DNA of 64,000 nucleotides, from positions 46,660,165 to 46,724,164 of the forward strand of contig CM044868.1 in the NCBI GenBank assembly GCA_024500155.1, written 5' to 3'. The stretch comes from Chenopodium formosanum. Its lineage: Eukaryota > Streptophyta > Magnoliopsida > Caryophyllales > Amaranthaceae. Below, piece after piece: positions 45,305-56,919 of the stretch (position 1 is the stretch's first letter; the number at the start of each line of letters is the position of its first letter). A program made the translations under genes and the position numbers. The notes under the pieces are model-generated. The model saw nothing but the letters and a program-made list of their open reading frames with translations, was not told the origin of the DNA and made no database searches.

Positions 45305-47244
45305 TATAGGGAATAATTTCAAGCCTTTAAATCCCACTAGCTTGAACCCCACTGTGATCATACACTAAAGTACGGTGGCGTCCAAAAGGGAAGAAGATAG
45401 AGCAAAAGAGTCGCCAACAAGTTTTTTAGGAACTTGTAAACCATTCACGAGGTGAAGGTTACACCCCTTAACGATCCAAGAGATCGTCAACTCCATAAGG
45501 TCATGAACCAAATAAGGGTTCGGGGATGAAGGTACAAATCCAACCTAAAAGAGATTGAACCTGCCCTAATAATAGGCCTCTACTTTATTCTGATCGTATT
45601 CATGTGCGCTTTCTGACTAACATGCAATCAATAGGATTAACCCTAAACCTGTTTAATCTAGGTTGGTTGAATATTAATGCACAAACAAACTATTGTTGGC
45701 GATCACTTGAAATCATAATCATATTAACCCTAACAAGATTATTAATATCTTATTAAGCGTGATTACAAGTACCAATTCCCTTTAAACATGCATAAAAGGT
45801 GTGATCAAGCAATAAATATCAAGCAACATAATAATAAAAATCAATATCTTGAATAACAATTAATAACCATAATAATAATCATGTTAATCATAATAATAAT
45901 AATTATAAAATTATAATCATAACAATTATAAATATAATCATAGATCATGTTAAAGCATAATAATAATAGCAAGATCCTAGGCATGATACTAATAAGATTA
46001 ATAACAAACCCTAGCATGTCACTAAGCAATAAAAATCAAATCGTTAACCCTAACATGATACTAACAATCATAAATATTAGGAAGAACGTAGGAAGCATCG
46101 CAGGAATCGTATTTAATATTAAAATTACCCTAGACATGATACTAGGAATATCATAATAACAATATAAACATGATTTCTACATCATAACATCAATAAATCA
46201 ATTAAAGCACTTACTTTGATGCCTCGTACCTCTTTCTAATAACAAAATACACAAGTTAGTAACTTCAAGGAAAATAATAAACAAACAATTAAATTAAATA
46301 ATTGAAAGAGAGATTTGGGACCAAACCCTCATAAATTAAGCCTTCCACGTCTAGGGCGAAGGCAACTTCGAATATGGCTAGGTGTTTCTAGATCTTGTGA
46401 ATGCAGAATTTTTTATGAAAAGCAAAGGTTTAGAAAGAATTGAATGTTGAAGAGAGATGAATGATTTAGAGAATGCTAAAGAATTAATGATTGTTGATTA
46501 TTATTGATGAATGAAAACGAAGTTTTTAATACGATATTTATAGAGAAAATCAGCCAAAAAAAATAAATTAACAAAACAGAGTCTAACGCTCAGAAAACAG
46601 AGCTGGCGCCAACCCTGGCTAGCTGGCGCCTGGCACAAACACTAACGCCAAGGCCTGGGGTTAGGCGCCAAGCCTGATTCCAACGCGTTTTCGAAAATCC
46701 GATAAGTTTACCGTACTGGAGGATAAAATAATATAATTTCCTCGAAAATGCCATTTGATTTTGATTAAAACTCTGAAAAGTCAACGAAAGTCAATTTATC
46801 AATGCTAATTGAATTAGGAATGGAAAGAACCTTATAGAAGCATCTAGAAGACTAAAACCATTCATAATTGCATTAGGAATGATAAATCATATTAGGCCCT
46901 CCCCTAGATCATTGGGCCGCACATAAACCTCAAACTGGGCCAAGTTTAGTAAATTGGCCATAATTTCCTCAATATTCATCGGAATTGGTCTTATAATATA
47001 TCGTTGGAAAGGTCTTTGCAAGCCCCATCCAACCACTCTACTATTGGACCCATATCATGGACCAACCAAACTGGATTGGCTGTTTTCTTAAAATAAGTTT
47101 TCAAAAACAGAGAGAAGAGAAAAGAAATAAAAACTTTCCGCAACACTAGACCTTTCCACACTTTCGTTTCATTTGATTATGATTCGACGTGAAAGGTACT
47201 CATCACTGGGTTTGGTTTTGAGGAGACACAAATGGGTGTCTACA
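45305..47244 (-). repeat. 5' LTR of O
   Basis: 1940 bases ending in the duplicated ATACC. TATA box at 46534-46541 (minus strand TATAAATA), with a short GGCGCC array just upstream at 46590-46690. Its inner end reads TATAGGG where the other LTR has TGTAGGG. Confidence 0.92.
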
Positions 47245-47416
47245 ATACCCGGCTTTTTTAGAGAATATAAATGAGTTCCCAATCCACTCACTCGGCACTA
47301 CCTAGGACACTCAGCCGATCCCCAGGAACGGTTGAGTCTAGTACAGGGGGTGCCTCTTCTGGACTGTCGGAACAAATATGCTCATCTCTGAATTCCTCCC
47401 TCTTTGTGTTTGTGCA

Positions 47417-49815
47417 GGACACAATGGCCAGAACAAAACAGACGGCCAGACGGTCTAAGAGCCGGTGCACTATGAGAGTGCTAGCCGATGAGGTTTTCCC
47501 GGAAGGAGAACAGAGGGATTGGGAGGAGAGCGGATCTGACGAAGAGGCTCCCTCTACTCCGGGAGCTCTGGGGTAGGAGAGGTTGACGGCGAGGGAGCCG
47601 CCTCCTCTAATGAAGCCGGCAATGCTGAAGCCGGCCTCCGGTTCCCCCTCCACCCCGGGATTAGGAAAATCCTTAAGGGGTACGATCTAGGGGTTTGGCA
47701 GCTCACCCCCAACTCGTGGGTGAATATCCTAAGTTATATCGCCGCCTGCGAATTTCAAAACTTAAACCCCAGCTTCTCCGCCTTCGCTCACATGCACTAT
47801 TTGAGTAAGGCTCCAGGCGGCCATGGGGCATGGTATACTCTGACTACCTTGCCCCAATACTTGATGACTCTGGACAAAGTGTCCAAATGGTCCGGGTGGA
47901 AGGACAAGTTTAATTTGATTTCCTCCCCCACCCTGAGACACAACCGGACACTGCGCCGGTACCATACTGAACCGGCTCTCCTTGGACGCAAATGCCCCCT
48001 CCCGGCACTATCTACTAAGGCCCGGGACCAAATAATGGAGTCGGGATTCTTTGAAACAACAACTGAGCCCATGGGGGATGGTACTCATATTATTGTACCC
48101 AAAAACTGGATTCCCCATCCGGACTTCTTCAAGGAGGAGTGCTTCTTGTCCGCCTGCGGGCTAAGTACCATGTTTCCAAGGGGTAGAATACTTCTCATCC
48201 GAAATGATTGTTATTTTATTTTAATTGCAAACTTGCCATAATTTTCTCTAACTATAAATTCTTGTTCTTGCAGACGAAGCCTTGAGGATGGTAGACCAGG
48301 TAAAAACAACTGCTAAGTCCGCGGCGCTGCTGCGCAAGGAGGCGGCACTTGCCAAAAAGGCAGCCATCGAGGCTAAAGATTCTAAGAAAGGCGGGGTAAG
48401 ACCGCCTGACTTTATGTGTTTGCATTTTTTTTATTTTTTTTTTTTACCGGTTGGGTATACTTACCCTTTGTTTAATTCTCAGGAGTCCGTCAAGAAGATT
48501 CCACGATCCTTCTCCAAGCTGCTCAAAAGGCAAGGAGATGATCTGGAGAAGGCTCCGGCTGCGAAAGCCGCCAAAAAGGACCCCCCTCCACCCCAGAAGC
48601 AAACATCTGCCCAATCTGGTCGTCCAACGACTGGGGGCAAATCTCCTGCTGTGCTGAGAAAACTTAGCGAAAGCTCAGAACGCTCACATCAGAAAGCGAT
48701 GGATGTCTCTACGGCATCAAAGGGTAGCGAGCCACCAGAGGTTGCAAGCGGTGCGGCAACCACTGGGGAGGAGAAGAAGCCGGAGACCCATCCGGAAGCC
48801 CAAGGTAAGGAACGAGTTGAAATACCTTGGCCACTTGATTTTATGAGAGTCAAGACCAAGGTTGATCCTTCAAAAGGGTCGGTCAGCAGCCGGCAACGGA
48901 TGAGTGCCGACTACGCTGCTTTAATCTCACAAAGCACTACTTTTGATGCAGATCTGACTTCTGACGAGCCGGATCTTGCAAGCTTTGCAAAATGGATGGT
49001 GAGGACCCTCACCCGGTCTGAGAAGAACTCCATACCTGATCTTCAGGTCGTGAACTTCGACCGGATAATGGATTCTCTGGCTGAGGTAAAAAAATCCCTC
49101 TACCCTGATATCTTTTATCTTTAATTTGGCTAAGTAACTCATAAATCGGTTGTTATTGTCTTAGGCGATGCTAAGAGTGGACAGTCTTCGGGGCCCTTTC
49201 AGGCGGAAGCAAGAAGAGGTAAATGACGCCAAACTGAGGGCCCTAGAAAACCTCAACTCTGCTAAATATTCTGATTATATGTGTAATTTAAAGATTAAAG
49301 CAGTAGAGTTGAAATAGGAGGAGCTGATTCGGAGTTTGACGGCTGCCAACGATGAAGCTAACAGCCGGGCTGATGACCTTGACAAGCAACTGAAAGATGC
49401 CAAATCAAATCTCAAGGCATTAGAAGATGCTGACAAGGAGAACGCCCAGCTCCGTTCAGACGTTACCCGCGTGGGGATTGAACTTGTCAATCTGCGGAAC
49501 AAGCAGTCGGACGAGCTTGCCCGGGAACAAAAACGGCTAACAGAGGAGAATGAGCGGGACAACTTGGCCCGACTGAAGATCACATGGAGCCTTCTTTACC
49601 CAGAAATAGACTTTGAGGTCTATAAGCTGAGGTATGATTACGCCACGGCGGTGTATGATGCCCATCAACTGGGTGATGCTCCACCGCCTCGCTTCAAAGA
49701 TTGGGTTGTTGAGCAGAGATATGAGGTCTCTGATGACGAGGAGCCAACGGCGGATGAGCATAACGAAGGCCAAACCAGCCAGACTCAGCCGGAGCAGCAT
49801 CCACCTCAGCCCTAG
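47417..49815 (+). pseudogene. R antisense gene: H3-tail-like N-terminus, Transposase_28-like domain, coiled coil
   Basis: Placed antisense to R gag-pol. A TTTGTGCAG acceptor ends at 47416 and ATG 47424 opens MARTKQTARRSKSR, whose first ten residues after Met equal histone H3 except Arg for Lys9. An in-frame ATG at 47271 would bury the motif, but that stretch lies before the acceptor. Exons: 47417-48182, 48274-48395, 48483-49085 and 49165-49815, all with GT/AG. WQLTPNSW, FAHMHYLSK, and DKVSKWSGWKDKFNLI look like the Transposase_28 ('putative gypsy-type transposon') family. The C-terminal third is a coiled coil ending SLLYPEIDFEVYKLRYDYATA and an acidic tail. Breaks: one frameshift near 47540-47575 and a TAG at 49316. 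The promoter is at 15141-15450, separated by the O insertion in the first intron. Confidence 0.75.
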
Positions 49816-51063
49816 GCGAGCCTCCCCATCTTCTGCGACAGTATGCCAACCATTTTCTTTAACGGCTTGTATGCCGTGTTTTGTTGTATCTTTACCAACC
49901 ATGGGGTTGGATTAACAATTTATTTTTTGTTTCTTCGCCGGATGTAACTCCGGTTAATACATCTTCTGGCCTTTGAGCCATTTTAAGTATTTAATGAAGT
50001 ATTCCGACTCAGTCGGTTGTTTATACTTGTTTGTGTTTGAGTTTTTCAATTTGAATTTTGTATCTGTTTGCAATTCTTTAATATTTTGCCTAACTTAAAA
50101 AAGCATGCGGCAATTTGCAATCCGGGTGCTCTTGCCCCTGGGCGGCTGTGTGATTGGTTTAATTTCAAGTTGATTGATTGGCTTGAAAACACTTGATACT
50201 AGGAGAAGTATGGAGTGTTTTTAGGCCAATCAATCACAATGGTGATTTCCCCAAACCAAGTGCACAGCCGGCCATAAAAGCGGGTGCTTTGAGCTTCTTA
50301 CCCAGGCGGTGATATTCCGTCTAGGGTTAACACGTAGCCATTACACATAACCTTTTGCCCCAATAGGGGAAGTGAGTGCAACTTTGGAATAAATAACCTA
50401 AGTAAGAATTTCATCCGATGACCGACTGATGCCTTAGGGCATCCGGTACTCGGTAACTTAACCGTTCTTCATAGATTATTCTGGTCAGACGGCTATGAAT
50501 TGACCAATTTGGTTGTTAAATTTTCGCCATCTGCATCAGTACATAGAACCGACGAATAATCCGTTCTCTGCGACGATTGCACCCGGAGGGATGTCGCCGG
50601 ATGCCTTTGTCCATGTTGGGACAGGCGGTTTTTTAAAATAAGCAACCATCCGACCATATTGGCCTTTGGTCTTGTTTGAGACCGGTTGTACAGCTACTAA
50701 GAGTTTTTGTGCTTAGTTTTTAATCGGATCATTGGCCGAGCGTTATTACAACAGTGGATTTACACCTAATATCAAACTTAGGTGGTTGAGTGAATAGTTC
50801 GTCTGAGTATTACCCAGGCGGTCAAGCAATTATTAAATTACACTATCAAACGTAATTAATTAAGTGGAGTCCGTCTGAGTTTTACCTAGGCGGACAAGCA
50901 GTTATAATATTCAACCAAACTAAGTATCAAACTTAGTAAGTTAAACACAGGGTCCGTCTGGGTATTGCCCAGGCGGACGACCAATAAAAATGGCAAAATA
51001 AATCTGCAAACAAAGCCTAATTTTTCATTAATTGACTTATTGTTTACAAAAATTTATACATTC
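49816..51063. repeat. Convergent 3' spacer of R with hairpin tandem repeats
   Basis: Lies between the 3' ends of the antisense gene and integrase. Three units of about 75-80 bases (hairpins at 50798-50824, 50870-50895 and 50952-50978) each contain GTCCGTCTGGGTATTGCCCA-like sequence followed by GGCGGAC, folding into an 11-base stem with one G-U pair. Isolated half-sites with the same words occur at about 50130 and 50310. No ORF is seen. Confidence 0.65.
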
Positions 51064-52932
51064 TCAAAAGTAGTACTTTTTTAGATTGTCTACATTCCAA
51101 GTTCTAGGCAGGCGGCGGCCGTCCGGGGTTTCCAGATGGTAGGTTCCGTTCCTGACTTCTTCGTAAATCCAGTAGGGGCCTTCCCAATTAGGGGTTAGCT
51201 TCCCAGCCTCATTGGCCCTACCAGTTGCCTCCATTTTTCGTAACACAAAATCATCCACTTTTAGAGGACGCTTGTGCACTTTCTTATTATAAGCTCTGGT
51301 CATTCTCATACGGTATATCTCATGACGCAGGGCAGCGTTGCCCCTGCGTTCCGGGAGGGAGTCCAATGCTAGCCGCATGGCCTCCCAATTTGCCTCTTCA
51401 TCATTTAGCATAACTCTGAGAGTCGGCTCATAGTGCTCAATGGGCAAGACGGCTTCAGCTCCGTATACCATAAGAAATGGGGTTTCTCCGGTTGCCCCCT
51501 TAGCAGTAGTCTAGATGGCCCACAGGACATGAATTAATTCTTCTGCCCATAAACCACCGGCTCTTCCAATTTTCTTTTTTATGTCGTCTGAGATGAGTTT
51601 GTTGAAGGCTTCAACTTGGCCATTTGCTTGGGGTCAGCCGACTAATGCAAAACAATGTGAGATACCCTGATCTCTCAACCAAGTCTTTAGCTGGGGGGTC
51701 TCAAAGTGAGGGCCATTATCAAACACCATAGACATAGGTACCCCAAACCGGGTGATGATGTTCTTCCAGATGAAGGAGATGACATCCTTTGTCTTGATGT
51801 TCTTAACCGGTTCAGCTTCTACCCATTTGGTGAAATAATCCACAGCCACCAAAATAGAGCGCTTTCCGCCTGGAGCAGGCGTATAAGGACCCAAGATATC
51901 CATGCCCCATTTGGCAAATGGGACTGGGCTGTGGATTGCCGTCAGATCAGTAGCCGGGCGGCAAATCAGTGGGCCAAACCTTTGGCACTTGTCGCATCTT
52001 TTGACTAACTCTTTGGCGTCTGCTTCAAGAGTAGGCCAAAAGTAATGTCGCCTGGCTCTGACGGTTAAGGACCTGCCGCCTATATGAGAGGCGCAGTATC
52101 CGGCATGCAATTCTTCGAGAATTTTTTTCCCCTTCTCTAGGGTAACACACTTCAATAAAGGTTTGAGGAAACCCGCCTTGAAGAGTTCTCCATTTCTCAA
52201 CTCAAAGTTTGTCGCTCGCTCTTTCATGACGGCTGCCTCCTGTGGTGAATCAGGAAGCTTACCGTCTGCTAAATATGCCCGGATGCCATCCATCCAGGTA
52301 GAGCTTCGGTCTAAGATTCCAATGGGCTCTTCATGTATGCTTCTCTTTTCAAGAACTTCCCAAAAGACCGACCGAGGAGTATAACAGTAGGCGGAAGAAG
52401 CCAATTGAGACAATGCATCCGCCTGGTTGTTATCTGACCTAGGCACTTGATTCAGATGGAATTCCTCAATTGCCCCAGTCTCTTCTTTGAATGCCTGAAG
52501 ATATTTGATCATAGCCGGATGAGTTGCCTCATATGCTCCCTCATACTGGCTGACGACCAACTGAGAATCAGAATAGGCGTCAATTTTAGTTGCCCCTGCT
52601 GCCTTACACATGCGGATTCCGGCTAGCAGGGCTTCATATTCCACCTCGTTATTTGAGGCTTGAAACTTAAACCGCAGTGCATATTCAAATTTGTCCTCCT
52701 CAGGGGACTCATATATGATTCCTGCACCGCAGCCGTTCTTCGTTGAGCTTCCGTCTACATACACTTTCCAAACCTGGTCAATATTATCCGGTTGCACCGG
52801 TCGTGTCATTTCAACAATGAAGTCGGCAAACGCCTGACCTTTCACTGCCTTTCTAGGTTCAAAAGTGATTTCAAGACTTTGCATTTCAATAGCCCATTTC
52901 AACATTCTGCCGGATGACTCCAAAGTAGACAT
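51064..52932 (-). pseudogene. pol: Archaeal RNase H and integrase of R
   Basis: Frame 52932-51634 then, after a TGA, 51633-51064. Archaeal-type RNase H: VYVDGSSTKNGCGAG, NNEVEYEALLAGIR, AYSDSQLVVSQ, NNQADALSQLAS. Integrase: HAGYCASHIGG with CDKCQRF (HHCC finger), D of WGMDILGPY, D of FDNGPHFE, and E of PQANGQVEAFNK just after the TGA at 51634. A second stop (TAG) lies near 51513. The end holds NWEGPYWIYEEV (GPY/F module) and NVDNLKKYYF. With two stops it is inactive, but every catalytic residue is still encoded. Confidence 0.88.
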
Positions 52933-54060
52933 TGGCCGCTTGAGGGGCTAGTCGGTGTAGATTACCACCGAATGAGCCAGGAAATACGGTTTCAATTTCT
53001 TGAAAGCCATATACAAGGCAAGGGCAAATTTTTCTACTATGGGGTTCAGCATTTTTTAAGACATGGCTAATGAAATAGACCGGAAGCTGAACACCGTCTC
53101 TATCAGCAAGGAGAACGGCACTGAGGGCATGATCTGAGACGGCTAAGTACATGTATAACACCTCTCTAGGCATTGGACTAACAAGCCTTGGCAAAGAGTG
53201 GAGATGTTCTTTCAGCCGTTGAAAGGCCGCCTCAGCCTCATCCCACCATTCAAATCTGGTCTTCTTCCTGATTGCTTGGAAGAAGTAAAGGCATTTGTCA
53301 CCTGACCGGCTGAGAAATCTTCCCAGCGCAGCCAGGCAATCGGTTAGTCTTTGTGCTTCCTTGACAGTGCGGGGTGACTTCATGTCAATCACCGCCTGTA
53401 TCTTCTCAGGGTTAGCCTTTATCCCCCTTTGATCAATCAGGAATCCGAGAAACTTCCTAGACTCAACACCAAAGACGCATTTCTTAGGATTCAACATCGA
53501 TCACCTTATGCCGCCTCAGTGTGGTGAAGGTTTCTCGGAGATCAGCAAGGTGATCCGCCTTCTGTTTGGATTTGACTATCATGTCATCAATGTATGCCTA
53601 TACATTCCTCCCAATTTGATTAATAAAGACAGTATTAATCATCCGTTGGAACGTAGCCGGCGCATTTTTCAAGCCCCACGGCATCATCGTGTAACAAAAT
53701 AGCCCCTGATCAGTGACGAAGGCCGTCTTTTCTTGATCTTTCTTCCACAGGGGTATCTGATGGAAGCCGGAGTAGGCATCCATAAAACTCATCAAGGCAT
53801 GCCCGGTTGTTGAATCGACCAGACTGTCGATCTTAGGAAGCGGATAACTGTCCTTGGGACATGCCTTGTTGAGATCTGTGTAATCAACACACATCCGCCA
53901 GGTACCATTCGGCTTCTTTACAATTACAACATTTGCCACCCAGTCGAGGAAATTACATGGCCGAATAAACCCAGCATCCAACAGCTTTTTTACTTCGGCA
54001 GCTGTCGCCTGACTTCTTTCCTCGCCGTGATTTCTTTACTTTTGCCGGATGGGCTTCTTT
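52886..54060 (-). pseudogene. pol: Reverse transcriptase and RNase H of R
   Basis: VKKLLDAGFIRP, VDYTDLNKACPKDSYPLP, FMDAYSGFHQI (catalytic Asp) and MPWGLKNAPATFQRM lead into a TAG just before AYIDDMIV (YIDD catalytic pair, about 53590). After a shift near 53510 the frame resumes NPKKCVFGVESRKFLGFL and runs through the connection to RNase H (LYMYLAVSDHALSAVLL, VYFISHVL) until another break at about 53030. Typical Tat-lineage RT. At least three lesions. Confidence 0.85.
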
Positions 54061-54305
54061 TTAGGATCCACGACGAGTTTATGGACAGCAAGATCCGGGC
54101 TGACGCCTGGCATCTCTTCCACTTCAAAGGCAAAAATGTCTTTGAATTCTTTCAGCAGAAAGTGCAAGTCTGCACCTAACTTAGCAAAGGCAACCGTCCC
54201 AACCTTCATGGTACGCTCCGGACGTCTGTCGTCCAGAGGTATGTCAATATGCTCACCAGCCGGTTGGGGACGGAGCTCATCTGACCGTTCACCGGTCAGT
54301 GATTG

Positions 54306-55325
54306 CTATTTTTTCTCCTTCTTCACCTCCACCAGCATGGGTGCCTTTCTTTTCTTTCCGACTGCTGGTGGGGCTGGTGCTGGATCGGCCTCCTTGACAT
54401 TGTCAAGGTCTATTGGCTCCTGGCCGCCTGGGGCCACGGTATCTCTGACGGCTGAGAGATAGCACTCTTGGGCCGTCTTCTGATCCCCATTCAAGGAACC
54501 AATAGAGCCATCATCCCTCTCATACTTGATTAGCATGAGGGAAGGGATGATTACAGCCTTGGATTCGTTGAGGGTTGGTTGGCCCAAGATAATGTTGTAG
54601 GCGGTCAGATCCTCAACACCCAAAAACTTGACGACCAGATGTGGCCCTTTTCCTTTCTCACCCAGCCGGATGGGTAGATCGACTCTTCCGACTGGGTAAA
54701 CCATTCCCCCCCCCCCCAAAGTCAACTAAGGGGTGTGTAACCGGATGCAAGCTGCTGTCATTGTATTTTAGCTTCTGCAAGCACCGGAGGTTGATGATGT
54801 TTGATGAGCTGCCGGTATCAGTAAGGATCCGCCCAACCAGTTGGTTGGCAACCTTACATTCAATGACGACCAGGTCATCATGTGGGCGGCGAACACTGCC
54901 CTATCCTTCTCAGTGATCAGAACATCCGGGAAGGAGGAGCTTGCAGATGCCTGCCCATCATCATCTTTGTCCATCTTTCGAAGATGGCTCTTGGTGCCCT
55001 GGATGGTAGGGCCACCGCATGAGAACCCGCCTGCTATTGTGTAGACCGGCTCCTTATCGGTATCCGAGCTACTAGCAGGCTGGGGGGTAGTCTTAGAGGA
55101 CTGACCCTTATTCTTCTTCTTAGCCCCGGCTGGGGACTTAGAAATATAGGACTTCAGCATTCCCTTGTCAGCCAGACGGTCCAATGTCCGTTGAAGGCTG
55201 AAGCTGTCGTTGGTGTCATGGCCAACTTCCTCATGGTATTGGCAAAATTTATTTTTGTTCCTTGATTGAATGGAACTTTTCATTGGATTCGGCTTTTCTA
55301 GGGACAGACGGTCCTTAATCTCCAT
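54306..55325 (-). pseudogene. Nucleocapsid knuckle and protease of R
   Basis: FCQYHEEVGHDTNDSF is the Tat-type Cys/His knuckle with its last Cys changed to Ser. The protease active site ILTDTGSSSNIINL is encoded near 54800, but out of frame with both neighbouring open frames: one shift near 54880 and another at an 11-C homopolymer (54708-54718). The protease end LTAYNIILGQPTLN is in the 54725-54306 frame. The enzyme would cleave the polyprotein. Confidence 0.75.
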
Positions 55326-55430
55326 GAGGATGGAGTTGCAGTCCTTGTTAAACTCGTACTTTGGGACGTACGATTTAAATTCTTTCTTCTTCTTCTGGGA
55401 CGGCTGGTCAGAATCACTTACCGCCCAAAT

Positions 55431-56886
55431 TTATTTTCTCTTCTTGCTCTCTTCTTTCTTTTTAGCCAGCTGAGCAGGCCCGTTGTCTTTCTGCTTGTCG
55501 GACTTCTTAGAGTCCGACTGGCTACCAGGCAAGCAGAGGTCGGTAGCTTGAATGTAGCTTTCCGCCTCCCTCGGGGCCGCCTGTAGGGTGAAAGCCCCTT
55601 TTCTGACTAGGTTGAACTTAAAGGTCGACCCGTCTCTCAGACCTTTGAAAATGTCTGTAAAAGCTACCTCATCAGACAGTCCTTGAATCTGAATTCTGAT
55701 CAGATTGAACCGCCTGACATATGAGCGCAGCCCTTCTCTCTCTCCCTGCTTAACAGTGCTCAAATCAAGGCTTGTTTTCTTAGCAGGGATGTTCATTGAG
55801 AAGTTGGAAGCAAACAGAAAGGCGAGCTTCCTGAAACTATCGATGTACCCGGCTGGCATATTACCAAACCATTGTTGGGCAATGCCCTTCAGTGTAGCCG
55901 GGAAGCACCGACACCAAGTGGCATCATCCAACCCCTGCAGATACATGAGGTTGGTGTAAGCCATGAGGTGGTCTTCCGAATTGGTGGTACCATCATAGGT
56001 ACCAACCAATACATTCTTAACCTTGGCCGGCTGGGCCGCCTCGGTTATCTCCCGGGTGAACGCAGAAGGCTGTTCACCCAGGCGCAGCAAACGAAGCTGC
56101 CAGTCCAATGGCTGGACATTTGGATATGCCGCCTGACCTCCAAAGATAGCCGGCTCCATGAAGTGAGGAGGATAATGTCCGTAAACCTGGGTAGGCACGT
56201 ACGGTACAGCTCCAATCATGTGAGGTCCCAAATGGACGGTATTACCGCCTGTCTGGCTCTCATGCAAGGAGGGTGCAATCCCTACATAAATGTTGTTGAA
56301 ACTGTCTGGAAAGTTCGACGTTGAAGCCGACTCAGACAGTGATTGGTTTCTCTTCCGGTTGATGATCTTCCGAGCATCAAGAATTGATTTTTTTTCTTCC
56401 TACCGGCTGCTGAGTCCGGCGGGTGTTGTTGTTGTTCCTCTTAGGAAGGAGAATCTTAGACCAATCAATGGTCCCGGCTGCCTTCTCCTTTGGATGATTA
56501 GTGGGCTGCCAGTCTCTGGCTGACTTCCCCTTCTCTGGAGGATTCTTCTTCGCCGACTGACCTTTACTTGGGCCAGCCCGGCTTTGGGTGATCATCTCTT
56601 TAATTTCACCCTTGAAACTTGTCATGAATCTCATGAGTTCATCTCGGGTGACAGGTGCTGATCCAGCGGCCGTTTGGGTTTCCCCTTCTTGCTGCCCAGA
56701 GGGTCGGCTTGTACCCGCCTGGGAGGCACCCCGCTCCAGAGTGTCTCTGGGCCGGATGCGCTTAGTTCTGAGAGAGCCGTCATCGGCTGTAAAGGTTTCG
56801 ACAAGAGGATCTTCATCCTCATGGTCTGTAAAAACTTTTGGGTCATCGCCTTGACGGTTAGGGGGTGGCACAGACTCTTGAACCAT
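55431..56886 (-). pseudogene. gag: Gag of R
   Basis: Starts MVQESVPPPNRQGDDP at 56886, soon after the primer site. The N-terminal part is polar and basic. After a shift in an A-rich run near 56390 the frame 56267-55431 contains the retrotransposon Gag core: YDGTTNSEDHLMAYTNLM, AQQWFGNMPAGYIDSF, SLDLSTVKQGEREGLRSYV. The end is Lys-rich. It would form the capsid. Confidence 0.85.
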
Positions 56887-56899
56887 CTTCGAGGTACTC

Positions 56900-56917
56900 T
56901 CCCCACAGACGGTGCCA
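56900..56917 (-). other. Primer binding site of R
   Basis: Minus strand TGGCACCGTCTGTGGGGA, two bases from the LTR end. This primer word is common in Tat elements; tRNA identity not assigned. Confidence 0.75.
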
Positions 56918-56919
56918 AA

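Larger units (their letters stand above)
15519..47244 (-). mobile_element. Element O: Ogre-like Ty3-gypsy retrotransposon with antisense genes
   Basis: LTRs of 1992 and 1940 bases are flanked by the duplication ATACC (15514-15518 and 47245-47249). Without guests L and C it is about 19.2 kb, a size typical of Ogre elements. Minus-strand order: 5' LTR (47244-45305), primer site, leader, gag-pro with a G-patch-like tail, RT-RNase H, archaeal RNase H, integrase, a spacer, then two plus-strand accessory genes, polypurine tract and 3' LTR (17510-15519). The RT word NAGATYQRAATALLHDMM is Ogre-like. LTRs differ at about 46 of 1930 aligned bases by eye plus indels. Several frameshifts make it non-functional now. 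Confidence 0.92.

Noticed and set aside
47424..47465. Captured histone H3 gene fragment
   Set aside because: Identity ends after the tenth residue; the following SKSRCTMRVLAD has no similarity to H3, so a short mimic is the better description.
49275..49583. Ser/Arg-rich minus-strand ORF
   Set aside because: Mirror of the coiled-coil exon of the R antisense gene.
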